A stretch of DNA of 64,000 nt from Phenylobacterium deserti (GTDB taxonomy: Bacteria; Pseudomonadota; Alphaproteobacteria; Caulobacterales; Caulobacteraceae). Positions within the stretch are counted from its first letter, which is position 1. Each line of letters begins with the position of its first letter. The stretch is taken from the NCBI GenBank assembly GCA_945874825.1, contig CAMCIK010000001.1, forward strand, positions 165,434 to 229,433, written 5' to 3'. This document shows, one piece after another, positions 35,261 to 43,058 of the stretch. The notes under the pieces were generated by a model. It was not told where the DNA came from. It saw only the letters and a list, made by a program, of their open reading frames with translations, and ran no database searches. Both the position numbers and the translations under genes were made by a program.

Positions 35261-36483
35261 GCGCCGGCGCGCCGGCCCGCTTCGTCGATCGCCGCCAGGA
35301 TCCTTTCCATGTCGGCGTTGGGGTTGGCGGAAACGCATCTCAGCCAGGCCTCGCCGTTCAGGTTCGCCTGGGATGCAAGGCCTTGGGGAAGCGCGGCGGA
35401 GAAGGCCTCGACATTCCGGGACGCGGGCCGGAAGACGATCACGCCCGTTCCGCCATCCGGAAAGCCTTCAAGGCCTGGGTGGTCCGCGATGAAGGCCTGC
35501 AACTGCTTCGCCTTGTCCATGCAGTGTTCGATCCGCGCGGCCATGCCCTCGCGTCCCCACGCCAGAAGAGTCGCCAGAAGCAGGGTTCCCGCGGCGCCAT
35601 GCGACCCCTGGACGCCTATGTTCGGTGCCGCGAGGTAGACGCCGCCGAAACCCAGGGTGCTGTGGGCTGCTTCCGTGTCGCGGAACAGGACGAGCGCCGA
35701 CTCCTTCGGCTGAAACAGCCACTTGTGCGCGGACACGGCGACGGAGTCGGCCTGGTCGATGCCGGACAGAAGGTTCCGGTATCGACCGGACAGGGCCAGC
35801 GGGCCCGCCCAGGCCGCATCGACATGCGTCCAGCCGGCCCGGCCGCAAACGTTCAGGGGATCCACGGCCCCCACGCTTGTGGTCCCGGCGGTAAGGACCA
35901 GGCAGGCGTCCGACAGGTCACCCGGCAGGGTGGCCGGGTCCAGTCGGTGACGCGGATCAGTACCCGCTTCAACGTATTCGAGGCCCAGGATCCGGGCAGC
36001 CTTGCGGACGCTGAGGTGGGAAGCCGAGGAGGCAATCACCTTCGTGACGCCCCGAAGGTCCCGCGCCGCCCATAGGGCCGTCAGATTGGCGAGGCTCGAT
36101 CCGGCCGTCATGTGGCCGCCGTTCATTCCAAAGAATGGTGCCAACCATTCGACGACGCAGGCTTCCGCTTCGCGGGCAAACGGGGCGGTCGCAGGATGCA
36201 GCAGGTTCTGGTTGAGACGGGCGTTCCAGAGCGCCACGGCCCAGGTAATCCATGGGGTCGGCGGGTCCATGTGCGCCATCGCCTCGCCAGCGTCGAGATA
36301 GGTCGCACGGCCGAGAACCCCCGGGGCAAGCCGCTCCAGGGCTTCCATTTCGCCGAGTCCCACATCGGGCAATGACGTCGGCAAGCTGGTGGAGGCACCC
36401 CCTGAAGCGCCCCGCCCTTCAAGCAACTCCAGGGCCCTAAACAGCCCTTCAGAGTTCAGTTCGAAACTCGGGTCCGACGACAT
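35257..36483 (-). CDS. PLP-dependent group II decarboxylase-like enzyme
   Basis: A 408-residue fold-type I PLP enzyme of the group II decarboxylase family (glutamate/aromatic/diaminobutyrate decarboxylases). The PLP site is SVAVSAHKWLFQPKES with Lys254; upstream HVDAAWAGP holds the Asp that contacts the pyridine nitrogen, and MTAGSSLANLTALWAAR is the phosphate-binding region. It is shorter than many family members (about 450-500). The amino-acid substrate is unclear. Its base composition looks lower in GC than the flanks (33 of 60 bases G or C at 36121-36180 by hand count), which could mean acquisition. An amino-acid permease gene lies upstream on the same strand. Confidence 0.8.
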   Translation of the reverse strand: MSSDPSFELNSEGLFRALELLEGRGASGGASTSLPTSLPDVGLGEMEALERLAPGVLGRATYLDAGEAMAHMDPPTPWITWAVALWNARLNQNLLHPATAPFAREAEACVVEWLAPFFGMNGGHMTAGSSLANLTALWAARDLRGVTKVIASSASHLSVRKAARILGLEYVEAGTDPRHRLDPATLPGDLSDACLVLTAGTTSVGAVDPLNVCGRAGWTHVDAAWAGPLALSGRYRNLLSGIDQADSVAVSAHKWLFQPKESALVLFRDTEAAHSTLGFGGVYLAAPNIGVQGSHGAAGTLLLATLLAWGREGMAARIEHCMDKAKQLQAFIADHPGLEGFPDGGTGVIVFRPASRNVEAFSAALPQGLASQANLNGEAWLRCVSANPNADMERILAAIDEAGRRAGA

Positions 36484-36523
36484 CCGCGTCCTGCTCCTGC
36501 GGCAACGCCCTTGTTCGGCAGCC

Positions 36524-37942
36524 CTAGCTTCCCGCCAGTACGCTGTGCCGGCGGCTCCAGAGTAGGTAGACGGCGAGACCCACCAGGTTCCAGCCCAGGA
36601 AGAGCCAGCGGGTCAGGGCTGGCAGGCTCCAGAAGAGGTAGAGGCATCCGGCGATCGCTAGGGGCCCGACGATCCACCAGAGGGGCGTCCGGAAGGGCCG
36701 GGGAAGGTCGGGGCGCTGCATCCGCAGGATCATCATGGACAGGGCGGTGGCGACGAAGGCGGCCAGGGTACCGGCGTTGGCCAGCTCGGCGATCAACTTC
36801 AGCGGCGCGGCCCCGGCGATGACCGAGGCGAGAACCGCGGTGAACAGGGTCACCCGTAACGGCGCGCCCCGGGGGCTCACCCGGGCGAGGCCGCGGGGCA
36901 GGAGTCCGTCCCGGGCCATGGCGAAGAAGACCCGGCTCTGCCCGAACATGAAGGCCATGATGACGGTGGGCAGGGCGATAACGGCGGCAGCTGCGATCAG
37001 GACGGCGGCGAGGTCATGCCCACCTGAGCGGAGGATGAAGGCCAGGGGCTCGTCACTCTTCGAGAAGGCCTGCCAGGGCGAGGCACCGAGGGCAGCGGCG
37101 GCCACGGCCATGTAGATGACTGCGCAGGCGACCATGGAGCCGATGATGCCGAGGGTCAGGTCCCGGCCCGGGTCCTTCGCCTCCTCGGCGGCGGTGGAGA
37201 TGGCGTCGAAGCCGTAAAAGGCGAAAAAGATCAGCGCAGCGGCCGCCATGACCCCCTGCGGCGCCCCATCCGGACCCGTGTGAGCGGCGAATCCGAAGGG
37301 CAGGAAGGGACTGAACCGGTCCGGGTCGAAGGCCGGCAAGGCCAGGGCCACGAAGGCCGCGAGGGCGGCGAGCTTCAGGACCACCAGGGCGATGTTGGCC
37401 GTGGCGCTCTCGCGGACGCCCACCAGCAGCACGCCGGCGACCGCCAGGGTGATGAGGACGGCCGGCAGGTTGACGAGCCCACCCGCGTGCCCGGTCAGGA
37501 GGCCGCTGGCCAGGGCGGGAGGGAGGACCAGGCCCCGGGCCTCCAGGAAGCCCTGTGCGTAGCCTGACCAGCCCACCGCTACCGCCGAGCAGACCACGGT
37601 GTACTCCAGGATCAGGCTCCAGCCGATGATCCAGGCGACCATCTCGCCCATGCCGGCGTAGGAATAGGAATAGGCACTGCCCGCATGGGGCATGAGTGTG
37701 GCCATCTCGGCGTAGCAGAGGGCGGCCAGCATGCAGACAAGGCCGGCAATGGCGAAGGACAGGATGACCCCCGGCCCCGCCAGGCCGGCCCCTACGCCTG
37801 TCAGGGTATAGATGCCGGTACCGACGATGGCACCGACCCCCAGGGCCATGAGGTGGGGCCATCGCAGGGTGGCGCGAAGCGAATGCGTGCCCTGGGTGGC
37901 GGGCCGCTGGTCCACGGCCCTTCGCCGGGTGATGAAGCTCAT
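36524..37942 (-). CDS. APC-superfamily amino acid permease
   Basis: A 472-residue secondary transporter of the APC superfamily, resembling the cationic amino acid transporter/YfnA group, with about twelve helices. The first helix carries GVGAIVGTGIYTLTG, the substrate-binding unwound segment of the family; helix 6 has FFAFYGFDAISTAAEEAKDPGRD; AMARDGLLPRGLARVSPRGAPL is the conserved loop. It lies 40 bases upstream of the PLP decarboxylase gene on the same strand, so it could import that enzyme's substrate or exchange substrate for amine; that is inference. Confidence 0.87.
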   Translation of the reverse strand: MSFITRRRAVDQRPATQGTHSLRATLRWPHLMALGVGAIVGTGIYTLTGVGAGLAGPGVILSFAIAGLVCMLAALCYAEMATLMPHAGSAYSYSYAGMGEMVAWIIGWSLILEYTVVCSAVAVGWSGYAQGFLEARGLVLPPALASGLLTGHAGGLVNLPAVLITLAVAGVLLVGVRESATANIALVVLKLAALAAFVALALPAFDPDRFSPFLPFGFAAHTGPDGAPQGVMAAAALIFFAFYGFDAISTAAEEAKDPGRDLTLGIIGSMVACAVIYMAVAAAALGASPWQAFSKSDEPLAFILRSGGHDLAAVLIAAAAVIALPTVIMAFMFGQSRVFFAMARDGLLPRGLARVSPRGAPLRVTLFTAVLASVIAGAAPLKLIAELANAGTLAAFVATALSMMILRMQRPDLPRPFRTPLWWIVGPLAIAGCLYLFWSLPALTRWLFLGWNLVGLAVYLLWSRRHSVLAGS

Positions 37943-38063
37943 GGTCGTCGTCCCCCGGCCCCTGAAAGGGACCCTCCGTGGACCCGACCTTGGCCCGCAT
38001 TGGCGCAGACGGGCAAGAGGGGTAGGAAGCCCAGTTCATTCAAGACGGTAAGGGAGGCTGCAC

Positions 38064-39830
38064 ATGCCGGGATTCAGAAAGCTTGCGGGCCTGGCGGCGG
38101 CGGCTGTCCTGGCCCTTGCGGGTACCGCACAGGCGGACTCCCCGGCCCTGACGCGGCTGATCTCGGACTACGAGGCCTGGAGTCTTTCGGACGATCCCTT
38201 CGATGCAAGCCGGGAGGGCGACCGGGCAGCCCTGGAGCGCCTCCCAGACCCCAGTCCCGCCGCCGACGCCCGGCGGCGTGCAGCCCTGGTCACCTTCCGC
38301 GCACGGCTTCAGGCCCTGCCGGCCAGCGGGGGCAACGCTATGGACCGCCTGAACCGGGACTTCCTGGGCTGGACCCTGGACCGCCGGATCGCCAGCCTCG
38401 ACTTCGACGAGGCGCGCATGCCCTTCAATTCCGACGGGGGCTTCGACCAGACCCTGTCCTACATCGCCGGCGGAACCCCCATGCGGACAGCGGCGGACGC
38501 CCGCGCCTGGATCGCCCGCCTGAAGGCGGCGCCCGCCTATTTCGATGCCCAAATCGCCAATGCCCGGAGGGGAGTAGCCTCAGGCTTCACCCAGCCCCGC
38601 ATGACCGTGGAACAGGTCCTGGCCCGGGCCCGGGCGGCCGCGGCGACGCCGCCGGCCTCGGATCCCCTGCTCTCGCCCCTCTCACGCCTGCCAGCGGATA
38701 TGCCGGCTGACACGCGCGCCGCCCTGAGGGCCGAGGCGGAGGCCGCCATTCGCGATGGACTTCAGCCGGCCCGCCAACGCTTCGTCCAGTTCCTCGAGAC
38801 CGAGTACCTGCCCGCCGCCCGCAAGTCGCTGGGCGTCCGGTCCCTACCCGGCGGGGAGGCCTATTACCGCTGGCTGGTGGCCGACCACACCACGACCCGG
38901 ATGACACCCGACGAGATCCACGCCATCGGCCTGGCCGAGGTCGCGCGCATTCGGCGCGAGATGGAGGGGGTGATCGGCGAGACCGGCTTCAAGGGCGACT
39001 TCCCGGCCTTCCTGACCATGCTCCGGTCCGATCCCCGGTTCTATTCGGACAGCCGTGAGGCCCTGCTGGAGAAGGCGTCGCGGATCGCCAAGCGGATCGA
39101 CGATGAACTGCCCGCCTGGTTCGCCACCCTGCCCCGGCTGCCCTACGGCGTCCGCCCGGTGCCCGCCGAGATCGAGGAAACCTACACCACGGGTCGCTAT
39201 TTCGGCGGCTCTGCGGCCCGGGGCGTTGCGGGCGGCTACATGGTCAACACCTCCCGACTGGACCAGCGCCCGCTCTACGAACTGCCCGCCCTGACCCTGC
39301 ATGAGGCGGTGCCGGGCCATCACCTGCAGATCGCGCTGGCCGAGGAGGCGGCGGGGGTTCCCCGCTTCCGCCGCTCGGCGGACGTGACGGCCTTCACCGA
39401 GGGCTGGGGCCTCTACGCCGAGAAACTGGGAGGCGAGATGGGGATCTACCGCGACCCCTTCGAGAGGTTCGGCCGCCTGTCCTACGAGGTGTGGCGAGCC
39501 TGCCGGCTGGTGGCCGACACGGGCATCCACTGGAAGGGCTGGACCCTGGACCAGGCGCGGGCCTGTTTCATCGAGAACAGCGCCCTGTCGCCGCTGAACA
39601 TAGAGGTCGAGCTGGCCCGCTATGTGTCCTGGCCCGGCCAGGCCCTGGCCTACAAGACCGGAGAGATGCGCATCGTCGCCCTGCGCGAGGCGGCTCGCCA
39701 GCGGCTGGGCGAGCGGTTCGACATCCGGCGGTTCCACGATGCGGTCCTGCTGGCGGGTCCCCTGCCCCTGGACATGCTGGAGACCCGGATCCAGGCCTGG
39801 ACTAAGGCGGAGGCGGCGCGCCGGCCCTAG
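38064..39830 (+). CDS. DUF885 family exported metallopeptidase-like protein
   Basis: A 588-residue DUF885 protein with a signal peptide (LAGLAAAAVLALAGTAQA). The zinc-peptidase-like motif HEAVPGHHLQ begins at residue 413, and the downstream FTEGWGLYAEKLGGEMG holds a plausible third metal ligand (Glu). The C-terminal WPGQALAYKTGEMRIVALREAA is characteristic. Family members are widespread in Caulobacterales and are thought to be peptidases, with few characterised. Its 3' end is followed after 10 bases by a large palindrome. Confidence 0.85.
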   Translation: MPGFRKLAGLAAAAVLALAGTAQADSPALTRLISDYEAWSLSDDPFDASREGDRAALERLPDPSPAADARRRAALVTFRARLQALPASGGNAMDRLNRDFLGWTLDRRIASLDFDEARMPFNSDGGFDQTLSYIAGGTPMRTAADARAWIARLKAAPAYFDAQIANARRGVASGFTQPRMTVEQVLARARAAAATPPASDPLLSPLSRLPADMPADTRAALRAEAEAAIRDGLQPARQRFVQFLETEYLPAARKSLGVRSLPGGEAYYRWLVADHTTTRMTPDEIHAIGLAEVARIRREMEGVIGETGFKGDFPAFLTMLRSDPRFYSDSREALLEKASRIAKRIDDELPAWFATLPRLPYGVRPVPAEIEETYTTGRYFGGSAARGVAGGYMVNTSRLDQRPLYELPALTLHEAVPGHHLQIALAEEAAGVPRFRRSADVTAFTEGWGLYAEKLGGEMGIYRDPFERFGRLSYEVWRACRLVADTGIHWKGWTLDQARACFIENSALSPLNIEVELARYVSWPGQALAYKTGEMRIVALREAARQRLGERFDIRRFHDAVLLAGPLPLDMLETRIQAWTKAEAARRP

Positions 39831-39840
39831 GTAAAAAGTA

Positions 39841-39890
39841 AGATCCTGTTTCGGTCCGATAACCGGTTCCCACTTATCGGAACAGGATCT
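39841..39890. terminator. Large palindrome between convergent genes, likely bidirectional terminator
   Basis: AGATCCTGTT (39841-39850) plus CCGATAA (39856-39862) pairs with TTATCGG plus AACAGGATCT (39874-39890), giving a 17-pair stem with a five-base bulge (TCGGT) and an 11-base loop CCGGTTCCCAC. It sits between the convergent DUF885 and TetR genes and overlaps the TetR stop codon by two bases. A repeat-family member is also possible. Confidence 0.7.
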
Positions 39891-40515
39891 AGCCGGGCCA
39901 GAGGTCCTGGGTCGCGCCCTTCCGGTTAAGGCCACGGACGGCGCGCTTCACCACAGCGATCAGACGCTGGCGTCGGTCGTCGGAGTCGTAGGTCAGGCCA
40001 CCAAGGGCCAGGCCTTCGAGGAGGAACCGCCCGAGGTCCCGGCTGGTCTGGGACCGCGGATCCTCCCCGGCCTGGGATACCGCGCCGAACCGGCCGCCCA
40101 GGCGGCCCGAGTCGAAATCGGCCAACAACCCGGAGATAGCGGCGGCGACTTCGGCGTCGCCCCGGGCGGCGGCGCGAAGTTCCACGAAGGCTCTGAATAC
40201 CGGCTCCTGGAGAAGCGCCCAGTAGGTGTCGATGGCATGGTCTGAGGCGTCGACGCCTTGCGGGAGCTGTCCCGAAGCGTCGAACAGCGCGGCCATCTCT
40301 CCGGCCAGGTGGTTGGCAAGGGCCTGCAGGAATCCCGGGCGGTCGGGAAAGTGGTAGAGAAGAGCCGTGCGGGCGACCCCGGTTCCGGATGCCACTGCCG
40401 CCGGCGTCGCCGCCGAGACACCGCCGGTCGCGATCAGGTTAACCGCGGCCTCCATCAAGGCGCGCCGCGTGCGTTCCGACCGCGTCGAGCGGCGTCCCTG
40501 TTCCGTCCCGGACAT
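39889..40515 (-). CDS. TetR family transcriptional regulator
   Basis: A 208-residue TetR-type repressor. The N-terminal helix-turn-helix spans about residues 10-60 (TRRALMEAAVNLIATGG...VARTALLYHFPDRPGFLQALA), followed by an all-helical ligand domain of unknown specificity. I chose ATG 40515 (MSGTEQGRR), which starts just before the basic arm; the frame is open 12 codons further. It is divergent from the PlcP-like gene at 40706, so that gene is a possible target besides itself. The stop codon lies in the end of the large palindrome. Confidence 0.85.
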   Translation of the reverse strand: MSGTEQGRRSTRSERTRRALMEAAVNLIATGGVSAATPAAVASGTGVARTALLYHFPDRPGFLQALANHLAGEMAALFDASGQLPQGVDASDHAIDTYWALLQEPVFRAFVELRAAARGDAEVAAAISGLLADFDSGRLGGRFGAVSQAGEDPRSQTSRDLGRFLLEGLALGGLTYDSDDRRQRLIAVVKRAVRGLNRKGATQDLWPG

Positions 40516-40635
40516 GTCGGGCCTTGTCCCTGCTCGGGTGCGGCATGGCAATAGCCGTGATGACGCCGACGTCCGGATGCGCCCCTTGCGCCCAAGCGCC
40601 AGACTCCACGGTCCACCGTGGCCCCGCCCTGGCGC

Positions 40636-40653
40636 ACGTCATTGATCTGACAC
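40636..40653 (+). promoter_or_regulatory. Candidate Pho box upstream of the PlcP-like gene
   Basis: ACGTCAT-TGAT-CTGACAC: two direct seven-base half-sites spaced by 11, matching the known consensus CTGTCAT-N4-CTGTCAC/T at 5 and 6 of 7 positions. It is 52 bases before the ATG, and CTAGGT ten bases downstream could be the -10. Judged by eye only. Confidence 0.4.
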
Positions 40654-40705
40654 GCAATCAAACTAGGTCCCGTCACCGACATGGGGTCATCAGCGGGGGG
40701 ATTCG

Positions 40706-41524
40706 ATGATGATGCACAATGAACACCGATACCGGACGGTCTTCATTTCGGACGTCCACCTCGGCACCAAGGGGTGCCAGGCGGAGCTCCTGCTCGACTT
40801 CATAAAGACCGCGGAGTTCGACACCCTCTACCTGGTGGGCGACATCATCGACGGCTGGAAGCTCCGGAACGGCTGGTACTGGCCCCAGGCCCACAACGAT
40901 GTGGTGCAGAAGATCCTCAGGCTGGCCCGCAAGGGTGTGAAGGTCATCTACGTGCCCGGCAATCATGACGAGGCGGCGCGGGACTTCGTCGGCCATAGGT
41001 TCGGGGACGTCTTGGTCATGCGGGACGCGATCCACGAGACCGCCGATGGCCGGCGTTTCCTGGTCACCCATGGCGATGAATTCGACGGCGTCCTGCAGCA
41101 CGCCCGCTGGCTGGCCTTTGTCGGTGACTGGGCCTACCGGACGCTTCTGACCCTGAACACCGTCTTCAACCGTTTTCGCCGTCGCTTCGGCTTTGGCTAC
41201 TGGTCGCTGTCCGCCTACCTGAAGCTTAAGGTGAAGAACGCCGTCCAGTTCATCGAGAACTACGAGGTGGCAGTCGCCGAGGAGGCGCGCCGCAGGGGCG
41301 TCGACGGGGTGATCTGCGGACACATCCACAAGGCCGAGATTCGCCAGTTCGACGACATCCTTTACGTCAATGACGGCGACTGGGTCGAAAGCTGCACGGC
41401 GATTGCCGAGCGGGAAGACGGCGAACTGATCCTGCTGGACTGGAGCCAGGAGCAGAAGCGGCTCCTGCGTCCTGCCCGCCAGGGCTTGGTCACAATGGCG
41501 CCCGAGTCCAGCCTCGCGGCCTGA
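40706..41524 (+). CDS. plcP: Metallophosphoesterase, probable phospholipase C PlcP (LpxH-like)
   Basis: A 272-residue calcineurin-type phosphoesterase with all metal motifs: FISDVHLG (Asp16, His18), GDIIDG (Asp46, Asp49), PGNHDE (Asn86-Asp88), THGDEFD and GHIHKAE. Such proteins are commonly annotated UDP-2,3-diacylglucosamine diphosphatase, but this subtype next to a GT4 glycosyltransferase matches the known PlcP-Agt pair: in Sinorhizobium and marine alphaproteobacteria PlcP cleaves phospholipids to diacylglycerol under phosphate starvation. The nearby pstS, phosphate porin and phn genes support this reading. No signal peptide; it probably acts at the inner face of the membrane. The gene symbol is an inference from context. 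Confidence 0.72.
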   Translation: MMMHNEHRYRTVFISDVHLGTKGCQAELLLDFIKTAEFDTLYLVGDIIDGWKLRNGWYWPQAHNDVVQKILRLARKGVKVIYVPGNHDEAARDFVGHRFGDVLVMRDAIHETADGRRFLVTHGDEFDGVLQHARWLAFVGDWAYRTLLTLNTVFNRFRRRFGFGYWSLSAYLKLKVKNAVQFIENYEVAVAEEARRRGVDGVICGHIHKAEIRQFDDILYVNDGDWVESCTAIAEREDGELILLDWSQEQKRLLRPARQGLVTMAPESSLAA

Positions 41525-41544
41525 ATCCAACGCATTGACCTGCG

Positions 41545-41573
41545 CCGTCATTTGGTGGCAGTACACCTGTCAT
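41545..41573 (+). promoter_or_regulatory. Two Pho-box-like half-sites across the start of the TetR-GT4 gene
   Basis: CCGTCAT at 41545-41551 and a perfect CTGTCAT at 41567-41573 are spaced by exactly 22 bases, twice the 11-base Pho-box period; the half-site between them (TGGCAGT) is poor. The second one overlaps the ATG at 41572. If functional, transcription would begin inside the TetR-like part. Weak evidence. Confidence 0.25.
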
Positions 41574-42972
41574 GAAGGCCGTGGGCGACATGCCGGAGAG
41601 TCTCTCTAGAGGCCAGCAGAAGGCCCAGACCGAAGCGCGGATCCTCGACGTCGTTAGCCGGCTGCTCGAGGAGGGTCGGCTTGAAGAGGCCGCCTTCTCC
41701 GAGATCGCCCGCATGGCGGGCGTCGGCGAGCGGACTGTGTATCGCTACTTCCCCACCCGTGACGCCCTGATGGGCGCATTCTGGGCGCGGCTCCAGACCG
41801 AGGGCCTGCCACCAAGCCGACCCTCCATGCGCCGGGTCCGGGAGGGCGTCCGGACAGAGATCGACGGCCGCCGGCCCATGCGCATCCTCATCGCCACCGA
41901 CGCCTGGGAGCCCCAGGTCAACGGCGTGGTGCGCACCGTGACCCGGGTGATCGCCGAAGTACGTGCCATGGGTCACACGGTCGAAGTGATCTCACCGGAC
42001 CAGTTCCGCAGCTTCCCCCTGCCCACCTATCCCGAGATCAAGGTCGCCGTGGGGGCCTACGAGCCGGTCCGCGAGCGGTTCAAGGCCTTCGAGCCCGAGG
42101 CCATCCACATCGCGACCGAGGGGCCTATCGGCCTGGCCGCCCGTCGGATCTGCGTGGAATGGAAGCTGCCCTTCACCACCAGCTACCACACGCGCTTTCC
42201 CGAGTACGTCTCGGCCCGCCTGCCCCTGCCCCTGTCCGCGGGCTACGCCTACATGAAGTGGTTCCACAAGCCTTCCGGGCGTCTGATGGTGGCCACGCCG
42301 ACCATGCGGGACGAGTTGGCCCAGCACGGCTTTCGCAACATCACCGCCTGGTCCCGGGGCGTCGACACCGAGCAGTTCCGCCCCCTGGGGAAGGGAGACC
42401 CGGACGTCTATGCAGGCCTGCCCCGGCCCATCTTCCTGTCTGTCGGGCGGGTGGCGGTTGAGAAGAATATCGAGGCCTTCCTGGCCCTTGACCTGCCAGG
42501 CACGAAGGTGGTGGTGGGAGACGGTCCGCAGCGCGAGGAGCTGGAGGCTCGTTACCCCGGAGCCATCTTCCGGGGGGCCCGGTTCGATGACGACCTGACT
42601 GCCCATTTCGCGGGTGCCGATGTCTTCGTCTTTCCCTCCCTGACCGATACCTTCGGCCTGGTGATCCTGGAGGCCATGGCCACGGGAACCCCCGTAGCGG
42701 CCTATCCAGCCCCCGGGCCGATCGACATCATCCCCGGATCCGGCGCTGGCGTCCTGGCCCTGACGGCCACGGAGGGCCTGCGGGAGGCCTGCCTGGAGGC
42801 CGCAAAGCTGGACCGGACCGCCGTGCGTCGGTTCGCGGAGGGATTCTCCTGGCGGGCCTGCGCCGAGGACTTCGTCCGCAACCTCCAACCCTGGCCGGAG
42901 CCTGAAAAGAACCGCTTCTGGCGGCGTCTGCGGAGAATGACCCGCCTCAGGAAAAGTCGCGAAGACGTCTAG
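41572..42972 (+). CDS. TetR-type HTH domain in frame with GT4 glycosyltransferase (Agt-like)
   Basis: A 466-residue open frame with two unrelated parts. Residues about 10-75 are a TetR N-terminal DNA-binding domain (ARILDVVSRLLEEG, FSEIARMAGVGERTVYRYFPTRDALMGAF). From residue 103 (ATG at 41878) follows a complete GT4 glycosyltransferase: MRILIATDAWEPQVNGVVRT, HIATEGPIG, TTSYHTRFPEYV, SVGRVAVEKNIEAFL, and the acidic donor-site motif SLTDTFGLVILEAMATG. The enzyme part resembles Agt/SqdX-like diacylglycerol glycosyltransferases and follows the PlcP-like gene by 47 bases. No strong ribosome site precedes 41878, which favours a fusion, but a TetR remnant upstream of an independently translated GT is possible. 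The usual TetR ligand domain is absent. Confidence 0.75.
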   Translation: MKAVGDMPESLSRGQQKAQTEARILDVVSRLLEEGRLEEAAFSEIARMAGVGERTVYRYFPTRDALMGAFWARLQTEGLPPSRPSMRRVREGVRTEIDGRRPMRILIATDAWEPQVNGVVRTVTRVIAEVRAMGHTVEVISPDQFRSFPLPTYPEIKVAVGAYEPVRERFKAFEPEAIHIATEGPIGLAARRICVEWKLPFTTSYHTRFPEYVSARLPLPLSAGYAYMKWFHKPSGRLMVATPTMRDELAQHGFRNITAWSRGVDTEQFRPLGKGDPDVYAGLPRPIFLSVGRVAVEKNIEAFLALDLPGTKVVVGDGPQREELEARYPGAIFRGARFDDDLTAHFAGADVFVFPSLTDTFGLVILEAMATGTPVAAYPAPGPIDIIPGSGAGVLALTATEGLREACLEAAKLDRTAVRRFAEGFSWRACAEDFVRNLQPWPEPEKNRFWRRLRRMTRLRKSREDV

Positions 42973-43004
42973 CCCCCACCCCTGTTCCAGGCCCTGAACG
43001 AAAG

Positions 43005-43032
43005 GCGCCGCAGATCCGGAGATCTGCGGCGC
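43005..43032. terminator. Intrinsic terminator between the GT4 gene and pstS
   Basis: A perfect 12-pair stem, GCGCCGCAGATC (43005-43016) with GATCTGCGGCGC (43021-43032), loop CGGA. On the minus strand it is followed by CTTTCGTTC, so it mainly terminates pstS transcription; it also separates the two convergent genes. Confidence 0.75.
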
Positions 43033-43058
43033 AGGCGCCTATGGCTGGGTGCGGCGGG

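Noticed and set aside
40706..41524. Annotation as lipid A enzyme LpxH
   Set aside because: The motifs are shared with LpxH, but most alphaproteobacteria use LpxI, and the adjacent GT4 and phosphate genes fit PlcP better. Not fully excluded.
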